A stretch of DNA of 7,968 nt from Rhodospirillaceae bacterium (GTDB lineage: Bacteria > Pseudomonadota > Alphaproteobacteria > Rhodospirillales > Magnetospirillaceae), in contig DUZC01000091.1 of the NCBI GenBank assembly GCA_013349735.1, positions 1-7,968 of the forward strand. The letters are read 5' to 3'. Positions 1 through 5,038 of the stretch are shown piece by piece. The first letter of the stretch is position 1, and the number at the start of each line of letters is the position of its first letter. A program made the position numbers and the translations under genes. A model generated the notes under the pieces. That model did no database searches. It saw nothing but the letters and a program-made list of their open reading frames with translations, and was not told where the DNA came from.

Positions 1-63
1 ACCTTGGCCTGGCACACCATGACCGCCGCATTGGCTGACCAGCAGAAGGTGAGCACAGAATGA
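1..63 (+). CDS. sufU: 3' end of SufU/NifU-like Fe-S cluster scaffold protein (partial)
   Basis: Only the last 20 codons and the TGA stop are present; the gene starts left of the window. The visible tail includes TLAWHTM followed by a short helix-like stretch and a polar end. From knowledge of the family, SUF-type NifU/SufU scaffold proteins end with a similar C-A-T-L-A/P-W-H-T-L block, and in alphaproteobacteria they lie between sufS and sufT. The stop overlaps the next start as ATGA, so the two genes are probably one operon with coupled translation. The protein would assemble or relay Fe-S clusters, or carry sulfur, in the cytoplasm. The fragment is short, so the call depends heavily on the sufT neighbour. 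The zinc/Fe-S cysteines of the family would lie upstream and cannot be checked. Confidence 0.68.
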   Translation, partial: TLAWHTMTAALADQQKVSTE

Positions 64-434
64 ATATGGTGTCTTCTTCGGATGCGGCCATCGTCGCCAC
101 AGCTGGTGAAGCTCTCGAGCAAGGGCTTGAGCCGGCGACCGACTTCGAGGTCGTTCAGGCCTTGAAGGATGTCTATGACCCCGAGATCCCCGTCAATATC
201 TATGACCTCGGATTGATCTATGGGCTAAAGGTGGGCGAGCGCGGGGATGTCAAATTGGATATGACCCTGACGGCGCCCAGTTGCCCGGTCGCCGGGGCCT
301 TGCCGCAGCAGGTCGCCGAGGCGGTGGCTGCGGTGTCCGGGATCGGGACCGTCGAAGTGGCATTGGTCTGGGAGCCACCCTGGACGATGGACAAAATGTC
401 CGACGACGCCCGCCTGATGCTCAATCTATATTAG
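60..434 (+). CDS. sufT: SufT, MIP18/DUF59-family Fe-S cluster assembly protein
   Basis: 124 residues, full length for a SufT-type protein. After a poorly conserved N-terminus of about 28 residues comes the MIP18/DUF59 fold: DPEIPVNIYDLGLIY (40-54), TAPSCPVA (71-78) with the conserved cysteine C75, and VWEPPW (103-108) followed by the SufT-style tail with KMSDDARLMLNL. SufT proteins are accessory factors for Fe-S cluster maturation or transfer to apoproteins in the cytoplasm and matter most when cluster demand is high. The ATG at 60 overlaps the upstream stop (ATGA) and has an AAGGTGAG-like ribosome binding site at about 46-52. An in-frame ATG two codons later is possible but worse placed. No sufA/iscA-type gene follows, unlike in many related operons; a convergent gene starts its 3' end 2 bp away. 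Family assignment is strong; the exact role is inferred. Confidence 0.93.
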   Translation: MNMVSSSDAAIVATAGEALEQGLEPATDFEVVQALKDVYDPEIPVNIYDLGLIYGLKVGERGDVKLDMTLTAPSCPVAGALPQQVAEAVAAVSGIGTVEVALVWEPPWTMDKMSDDARLMLNLY

Positions 435-436
435 AA

Positions 437-808
437 TCAGACCAGCGGCGTCATCAATCCCAGAGCCACGCCCGTGGCATCCTTGATAATGGCGATGCGC
501 CCAATTTCGGCGACAGCGAAGGGAGCGCGCAGCACTTGTCCTCCGGCGGCAAGGACCTCGCTGATCCGCGCATCCACATCATCAACCTGAAGATAGGCAA
601 ACCAATGGGGTGGACAGCCCGGAGGCACGACTCCTTGCATGGCCATGATCCCGGCAGCCGGTTTGCCCTCGACCATGGCCAGCCAATAGGTGCCTTCAGG
701 GATTTGCGTGGCCTGAAAACTCCAGCCAATGGCCGAGCGGTAGAAGGCCTTGGAGCCTTCCACATCGTCGGTCATCAATTCGTTCCAAATGAAATTGCCA
801 TGAGCCAT
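437..808 (-). CDS. VOC-superfamily (glyoxalase/bleomycin-resistance fold) protein
   Basis: 123 residues, one VOC domain. GNFIWNEL (4-11) and AFYRSAIGW (21-29) form the typical first beta-alpha unit. PPHWFAYLQVDDVDA (66-80) begins the second repeat, and GRIAIIKDATGVALGL (103-118) is the usual closing strand pair. This matches the group annotated as predicted lactoylglutathione lyase-related enzymes. Members are cytoplasmic metal-dependent lyases, isomerases or dioxygenases, or metal-free binding proteins. E10 and H68 sit where metal ligands can occur, but the last strand ends in GLMTP without the usual glutamate, so glyoxalase I activity should not be assumed. The ATG follows a perfect AGGAGG (813-818, read on the minus strand) with a 4-nt spacer. 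It is convergent with sufT, with 2 bp between stops, and divergent from GH1-A. Substrate unknown. Confidence 0.85.
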   Translation of the reverse strand: MAHGNFIWNELMTDDVEGSKAFYRSAIGWSFQATQIPEGTYWLAMVEGKPAAGIMAMQGVVPPGCPPHWFAYLQVDDVDARISEVLAAGGQVLRAPFAVAEIGRIAIIKDATGVALGLMTPLV

Positions 809-913
809 GGGGCCTCCTAAGAACGGTTCGCAATGCGCAACTGGTCATAGCGCAGCGGCCCGGCTTCAGGCAAGCTAGGATATCTGTGTTTCTAATGGCC
901 CGGGAGTGATCAC
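809..913. promoter_or_regulatory. Divergent intergenic region between the VOC gene and GH1-A
   Basis: This 105-bp gap holds the 5' ends of both neighbouring genes. On the minus strand a weak sigma70-like pair is visible for the VOC gene: TTGCCT (868-873) and TATGAC (844-849) with an 18-bp spacer, giving a leader of roughly 28 nt before AGGAGG. A small palindrome, GAAC-G-GTTC, lies at 821-829 between that promoter and the VOC start. For GH1-A there is a GGGAG ribosome binding site at 902-906 but I find no convincing -35/-10 pair. Promoter assignments are inference from short matches. Confidence 0.3.
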
Positions 914-2242
914 ATGGCAAAGCAGACCTTCCCCGCAGGCTTCTTTTGGGGCGCGTCTACCTCGTCCTATCAAATTGAGGGCGCCTTGGACGAAGACGGG
1001 CGCGGCAATTCGGTTTGGGATACATTCGCGGCGGCCGGTAAGATTGCTGATGGCAGCAACGCCGCCCGCGCCTGTGATCATTATCACCGTTGGCCCGAAG
1101 ATATCGCCTTGATGAAGGCGGCCGGTTTTGGTGCCTATCGCTTTTCCATTGCCTGGCCAAGAATTCTTCCCGAGGGCAGCGGTGCCGTCAATCAGAAGGG
1201 GCTCGATTTTTATTCGCGATTGGTGGACGGGCTGCTGGCCGCCGGTATCCGGCCGATGGCCTGCCTCTATCATTGGGATTTGCCCCAGGCTCTGGAAGAT
1301 AAAGGGGGCTGGCAAGGGCGCGAGGTCGTCGGGCCGTTTGCCGAATATGCCGCGGTGGTGACCCGTCATTTGGCGGACCGGGTAAAAGATTGGATGATGT
1401 TGAATGAACCCAATGTCGTGGCCATTTTCGGCTATGGGGTTGGGGACCACGCCCCTGGCCACAAGCTGGGTGAACAAGGGATCTTGCGGGCCCTGCATCA
1501 TCAGAATCTGGCGCAAGGCGCTGCGCTGCGCGCCATTGCCGCCCAGCATAGCGGTCTGACCTTGGGAACCGTCATCAATCTTCAGCCCTGTCGTGGTGAA
1601 AGCGACAAGCCCGAGGATGTTGCGGCAGCGGCGCGCTGGGACGCGGTTTGGAACCGGGTGCCCCTGGATGGTCTGCTAAGAGGGCAGATCCCGCCCTTGT
1701 TGGCGGAAAAAATGAAGGCTTTTGTGCTGCCCGGCGATGAAGAGGCGATCCGTTATCCCATTGATTTGCTTGGGATCAATTACTATTCGCGTATGACCAT
1801 GAAATATGAAACCGGCCATCCCTTTGATGTCTGGTGGGGCGACCCCCGCGCCGAACGTTACACGTTCATGGGCTGGCCCGTGCAGGCCGACGGTCTTTAC
1901 GACCTGCTGATGTCGATAAAAACCGATTATGGCAATCTTCCGGTATTCATTGCCGAGAATGGCGCCGCCTATGATGATGTGGTATCGGCCGACGGCGCGG
2001 TTCATGATGCCGAGCGCGTGGCCTTCCTCAAGGATCATTTGCTGGCCGTGGCCAAAGCGGTGGCCATGGGCTGTCAGGTCAAGGGCTATCTGTGCTGGAG
2101 CCTGCTCGATAATTTTGAATGGGGTTTTGGTTTGGCCAAACGCTTTGGCATCATTCGGGTTGACTATGATAGTCAGCTGAGAACGCCAAAAGACAGCTAT
2201 CGCTATTTTAGCCAGGTCGTGAAAAGCAACGCCTTGGAATAA
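914..2242 (+). CDS. GH1 family beta-glucosidase (GH1-A, canonical NEP motif)
   Basis: 442 residues, full length for a bacterial GH1 (beta/alpha)8 barrel. It opens with FPAGFFWGASTSSYQIEG (6-23), and Q20 is the sugar-binding glutamine. YHWDLPQ (119-125) supplies H120 and W121. MMLNEPNV (161-168) carries the acid/base E165 in the canonical NEP form. GINYYS (287-292) and FIAENG (345-350) follow, with nucleophile E348. CWSLLDNFEW (394-403) holds W395, E402 and W403 of the glycone site. The FEW form marks non-phosphorylated beta-glucosides or galactosides, not sugar 6-phosphates. There is no signal peptide or membrane segment, so it acts in the cytoplasm on imported disaccharides or aryl glucosides. 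The ATG at 914 has GGGAG 7 nt upstream. Its stop lies 10 bp from that of convergent GH1-B, with no terminator hairpin between them. It is clearly less similar to GH1-B and GH1-C than those two are to each other. Exact sugar specificity cannot be read from sequence. Confidence 0.95.
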   Translation: MAKQTFPAGFFWGASTSSYQIEGALDEDGRGNSVWDTFAAAGKIADGSNAARACDHYHRWPEDIALMKAAGFGAYRFSIAWPRILPEGSGAVNQKGLDFYSRLVDGLLAAGIRPMACLYHWDLPQALEDKGGWQGREVVGPFAEYAAVVTRHLADRVKDWMMLNEPNVVAIFGYGVGDHAPGHKLGEQGILRALHHQNLAQGAALRAIAAQHSGLTLGTVINLQPCRGESDKPEDVAAAARWDAVWNRVPLDGLLRGQIPPLLAEKMKAFVLPGDEEAIRYPIDLLGINYYSRMTMKYETGHPFDVWWGDPRAERYTFMGWPVQADGLYDLLMSIKTDYGNLPVFIAENGAAYDDVVSADGAVHDAERVAFLKDHLLAVAKAVAMGCQVKGYLCWSLLDNFEWGFGLAKRFGIIRVDYDSQLRTPKDSYRYFSQVVKSNALE

Positions 2243-2252
2243 ATACGAGGCT

Positions 2253-3602
2253 CTATTTCCGCTGTTTCTTGATCAGTTCGGCATACCAATTGGCTGAGGC
2301 CTTGGGGATGCGCTGCTGGGTGGCGTAATCGACATAGACAATGCCAAAGCGGGTGCCATAGCCGGCCCCCCATTCGAAATTATCCAGCAGCGACCAGACA
2401 AAATAGCCGGCGATATTGGCACCATCCGCCAGCGCTTGGCTCATGGCGGCGATATAGGATCGCAGATAGTCGACGCGGGCTTGATCCTCCAGCTCAGCGG
2501 CCTTATCGCCTTTGTCCTCATTGCCATAGCCATTTTCCGTTACGTAAATGGGCAGGCGATAACGTCGGGTCAGTTCCTGCAGGCTATCGCTGAACGCTTG
2601 GGGTTGCATCGGCCAGCCGACCCCTGAGCGCGGCAGTTCGGCCGGCACCTCGCCCCAGCCGAAGCCCCAGATCATTTCAGGGTCGGCCCGACCATACATC
2701 GGGGCGTAATGATTAAGGCCAAACCAGTCCAAAGGACGACAGATACGGGCCATGTCACCGGCCTGAACATAGGGGTCAATGGCTTCGGCGATCTGGGGCG
2801 GATAATGGCCAAGGATCTGGGCATCCGGGAAGGCCAGATTCCAATGTTCATTGAATAAATTGGCCGCGGCAATGTCCTCAGGGACGTTTTTCTGTGGCCG
2901 GACCGGTTGATAACTATGGATGCCGCCAATAGCAAATCCGGCATTTTGGCCGCGCAGAACATCAACGGCGGCGCCATGCGCAAGATTGACATGATGGATG
3001 GTTTTCAGGTGATAGGCCCGGTCGGAAATGCTGGGGGCGCCCCAGCCCCAGGCATAGCCGAACAAGGTAAAGACCGAAAACTCGTTGAAGCTGGCCCAAT
3101 GTTTGACCCGGTCCCCATAGCGTCTGGCGCAGAGCAGGGTGTAATCGGCAAACCAGCCGGCCATGTCGCGGTTTGACCAGCCACCAAGATCATCAAGCGC
3201 CTGGGGCAGGTCCCAGTGGAACAGGCAGGGCCAGGGTTCAATATTCTTTTCCAGCAGACAGTCGATCAACCGGTCATAGAAGTCGAGCCCGGCTAGATTG
3301 ACCTGGCCTCGGCCGCGCGGCAAAAGTCGGGGCCAGGCGATGGAAAAACGATAACAGTCCAACCCTAACTGCTGCATCAGCCGTACGTCTTCGGGATATT
3401 TATGATAATGGTCGCAGGCTACATCGCCATTATGGCCATGGTTAACCCGCCCTTTTAACTGGCAAAACCGATCCCAGATACTTGGCGCCCGCCCTTCCTC
3501 GTTGGCGGCGCCTTCGATCTGATAGCTTGAAGTCGATGCGCCCCAGCGAAAGCTTTTGGGGAATTTCAAAATTTTCTCGGCTGGTTTTTTGGGATTGGCC
3601 AT
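2253..3602 (-). CDS. GH1 family beta-glycosidase (GH1-B, NEF variant)
   Basis: 449 residues, complete GH1 barrel. Landmarks: FRWGASTSSYQIEG (18-31, Q28), FHWDLPQ (128-134, H129 and W130), SFNEFSVFTLFGY (171-183) with acid/base E174, GLNHY (295-299), YVTENG (353-358) with nucleophile E356, and VWSLLDNFEW (402-411) with W403, E410 and W411. Both catalytic glutamates and the FEW motif are intact, so a retaining beta-glycosidase on non-phosphorylated substrates is expected. The oddity is F175 in place of the proline that nearly always follows the acid/base glutamate; GH1-C has the same change. No signal peptide, so cytoplasmic. The start has an AGGCGAG-like site about 6 nt upstream on the minus strand. 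The gene is divergent from GH1-C across 101 bp and convergent with GH1-A. A WGFGWG block (312-317) is shared in form with GH1-C. Family certain; substrate and effect of F175 unknown. Confidence 0.94.
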   Translation of the reverse strand: MANPKKPAEKILKFPKSFRWGASTSSYQIEGAANEEGRAPSIWDRFCQLKGRVNHGHNGDVACDHYHKYPEDVRLMQQLGLDCYRFSIAWPRLLPRGRGQVNLAGLDFYDRLIDCLLEKNIEPWPCLFHWDLPQALDDLGGWSNRDMAGWFADYTLLCARRYGDRVKHWASFNEFSVFTLFGYAWGWGAPSISDRAYHLKTIHHVNLAHGAAVDVLRGQNAGFAIGGIHSYQPVRPQKNVPEDIAAANLFNEHWNLAFPDAQILGHYPPQIAEAIDPYVQAGDMARICRPLDWFGLNHYAPMYGRADPEMIWGFGWGEVPAELPRSGVGWPMQPQAFSDSLQELTRRYRLPIYVTENGYGNEDKGDKAAELEDQARVDYLRSYIAAMSQALADGANIAGYFVWSLLDNFEWGAGYGTRFGIVYVDYATQQRIPKASANWYAELIKKQRK

Positions 3603-3636
3603 TCTTTGCTCGCCTGCAAAATTGCCGTGTCGTCAG

Positions 3637-3645
3637 AGTATAACA
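3637..3645 (-). promoter_or_regulatory. Candidate extended -10 for GH1-B
   Basis: On the minus strand the bases read TGTTATACT, a TGN extended -10 with a hexamer (TATACT) close to the sigma70 consensus. Transcription would begin near 3630, giving a leader of about 28 nt before the GH1-B ATG. No good -35 box is found at 16-18 bp, which fits an extended -10 or activator-dependent promoter. It is an inference from a short match. Confidence 0.35.
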
Positions 3646-3652
3646 AAATTTA

Positions 3653-3661
3653 TGCTAATAT
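3653..3661 (+). promoter_or_regulatory. Candidate extended -10 for GH1-C
   Basis: The plus strand reads TGCTAATAT, a TGN motif plus a hexamer matching four of six sigma70 -10 positions. Transcription would start near 3668, about 36 nt ahead of the GH1-C ATG. There is no clear -35 box. The upstream part of this promoter would overlap the GH1-B -10 element, so the two promoters probably could not be occupied by polymerase together. Confidence 0.3.
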
Positions 3662-3680
3662 ATCTGATTGGGCGTCACTG

Positions 3681-3693
3681 CCCTTGCCAAGGG
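3681..3693. promoter_or_regulatory. Palindrome over the GH1-C ribosome binding site
   Basis: CCCTTG-C-CAAGGG is a perfect inverted repeat whose right half supplies AAGGGA (3689-3694), the ribosome binding site 9 nt before the GH1-C ATG. As RNA it could form a 5-bp stem (CCCUU with AAGGG) with a 3-nt loop, hiding the site. An alternative 4-bp stem, GGGC (3670-3673) with GCCC (3680-3683), uses the same three C residues and would free it. It may instead be a DNA operator, or chance. Confidence 0.35.
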
Positions 3694-3703
3694 AACCCAG
3701 CCG

Positions 3704-5038
3704 ATGAAAAAAGCTTCCCGCTTCGTATTTCCGCCAAAGTTCCTATGGGGTGTGTCCACCTCGGCCTATCAGGTCGAAGGGGCCGCCAACGAAGAGGGGC
3801 GGGGCTTAAGCATCTGGGATATTCGTTGCCGCACCAAAGGCGGAGTGACCGATGGCAGTACGGGTGACGTATCGGCTGATCATTACCATCGCTATGGCGA
3901 AGATATTGGCTTGATGCATCAGATCGGAATCCAGGCCTATCGCTTCTCGGTGGCCTGGCCCAGGCTGCTGCCGCGAGGTCGTGGTCAGGTCAATCAGCCG
4001 GGTATCGATTTCTATGACCGGCTGATTGATGCCCTTCTCGAAAAAGGCATCCAGCCTTGGTTGACCCTTTATCATTGGGATCTGCCGCAAAGCCTGGATG
4101 ATCTTGGCGGCTGGACCAATCGCGATTGTGCGGGCTGGTACGCTGATTTTGCGGCCCTGGTGGCACGGCGCTACGGCGATCGGGTCAAACATTTCGCCAC
4201 TTTCAATGAGTTCTCGGTGTTTACGCTTTTTGGTTATGCCATTCCCTGGGCCGCCCCGGGCGTAACCGACCGGGCCAGCCATCTGAAGGCCATCCATCAT
4301 GTCAATCTGGCCCATGGCGCCGGGGTCGATGTCCTGCGGTCTTTGGTCCCCGGGGCTTCCATCGGCGCCATTCACAATCATCAGAAAGTCCTGCCAGAAC
4401 ATGGTCGGGACGAGAACCGCGAGGCGGCAGCGCTGCTCGACGAACATTGGAACCGCGCTTTTCCTGACCCGCAGATCCTGGGGGTTTATTCACCGAGACT
4501 GGCCCAGGATATTGAACCCTATCTGCAGGCCGGTGACATGGCGCGCATCTGTCGTCCCATTGATTGGTTCGGGCTGAACCATTATGGGCCAATTTTTGCC
4601 CGCGTCGATCCGCAGTTCGTTTGGGGTTATGGCTGGGGGGACTCGCCGCCGGGCGCCGCGGATCACGGGGTTGGTTGGCCGGTCTTTCCCGAAGTCTTTC
4701 GCGACGAACTGGTTACCATCGGACAACGCTACAAGCTGCCGATCTATGTTACCGAAAATGGGTGTGGCGGCGGATTTGATGCGCCGAATGCGGCCGGCCA
4801 GGTGCTTGATGAACATCGTATTAATTATCTCACGGTGTTCATCGATGCCATGGGCCAAGCGATGCAGGCCGGCGTGGATGTCCGAGGTTATTTTGTCTGG
4901 TCGCTGCTGGACAATTTTGAATGGGGCAGTGGCTATACCCAGCGTTTTGGTCTGATCCATGTCGACTTCGACACCCAAAAACGCACGCTTAAAAAGTCGG
5001 CCGGCTGGTATGCAGCGAAGATCAAGGACTCTCAGTAA
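3704..5038 (+). CDS. GH1 family beta-glycosidase (GH1-C, NEF variant)
   Basis: 444 residues from the ATG at 3704, chosen over a TTG at 3668 because AAGGGA lies 9 nt upstream and the protein then opens with MKKASRFVFPPKF like other GH1 enzymes. Numbering from that ATG: LWGVSTSAYQVEG (14-26, Q23), YHWDLPQ (123-129, H124 and W125), TFNEFSVFTLFGY (166-178) with acid/base E169, GLNHY (290-294), YVTENG (348-353) with nucleophile E351, and VWSLLDNFEW (398-407) with E406 and W407. It should be a cytoplasmic retaining beta-glycosidase for non-phosphorylated substrates. By eye it matches GH1-B over most of its length, including NEF (F170 for proline), AIHHVNLAHGAGVDVLR and DMARICRP, so the two arose by duplication. 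A cysteine and glycine run (NGCGGG, 352-357) follows the nucleophile. The 3' end overlaps the convergent transporter gene by 17 bp. Substrate unknown. Confidence 0.94.
   Translation: MKKASRFVFPPKFLWGVSTSAYQVEGAANEEGRGLSIWDIRCRTKGGVTDGSTGDVSADHYHRYGEDIGLMHQIGIQAYRFSVAWPRLLPRGRGQVNQPGIDFYDRLIDALLEKGIQPWLTLYHWDLPQSLDDLGGWTNRDCAGWYADFAALVARRYGDRVKHFATFNEFSVFTLFGYAIPWAAPGVTDRASHLKAIHHVNLAHGAGVDVLRSLVPGASIGAIHNHQKVLPEHGRDENREAAALLDEHWNRAFPDPQILGVYSPRLAQDIEPYLQAGDMARICRPIDWFGLNHYGPIFARVDPQFVWGYGWGDSPPGAADHGVGWPVFPEVFRDELVTIGQRYKLPIYVTENGCGGGFDAPNAAGQVLDEHRINYLTVFIDAMGQAMQAGVDVRGYFVWSLLDNFEWGSGYTQRFGLIHVDFDTQKRTLKKSAGWYAAKIKDSQ

Larger units (their letters stand above)
3633..3667. repeat. Imperfect inverted repeat bracketing the divergent -10 elements
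   Basis: The left arm TCAGAGTATA (3633-3642) and the right arm TATATCTGA (3659-3667) are inverted copies apart from one extra G in the left arm. They are separated by 16 AT-rich bases. The position over both candidate -10 elements is what one expects of an operator for a dimeric repressor. No known operator consensus is recognised, and AT-rich DNA yields such matches by chance. Confidence 0.35.
3603..3703. promoter_or_regulatory. Shared divergent control region of GH1-B and GH1-C
   Basis: This 101-bp gap separates the starts of two paralogous glycosidase genes and is AT-rich in the middle (about 3637-3663) compared with the flanks. It contains two oppositely directed extended -10 candidates, an imperfect inverted repeat that brackets them, and a perfect palindrome over the GH1-C ribosome binding site; each is listed separately. 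The arrangement suggests co-regulation of the pair by one DNA-binding regulator, but no regulator gene is present in the window. Confidence 0.5.

Noticed and set aside
281..820. A 179-codon plus-strand open frame across sufT and the VOC gene
   Set aside because: It spans the oppositely oriented VOC gene and has arginine- and glycine-rich sequence without domain pattern. sufT and the VOC gene both have clear motifs and ribosome binding sites in other frames.
875..1549. A 224-codon minus-strand open frame opposite GH1-A
   Set aside because: It is the antisense shadow of well-conserved GH1 sequence. It has no recognisable domain and no start signal.
3668..3703. An upstream TTG start for GH1-C adding 12 residues
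   Set aside because: It has no ribosome binding site, would lie at the predicted transcript start, and the added residues are not GH1-like. The ATG at 3704 has AAGGGA at a good distance.
914..5038. The GH1 enzymes as 6-phospho-beta-glucosidases
   Set aside because: All three have DNFEW, where E binds the free 4-OH/6-OH of the glycone. Phospho-glucosidases replace this region with serine and lysine phosphate ligands, and no PTS gene is nearby.
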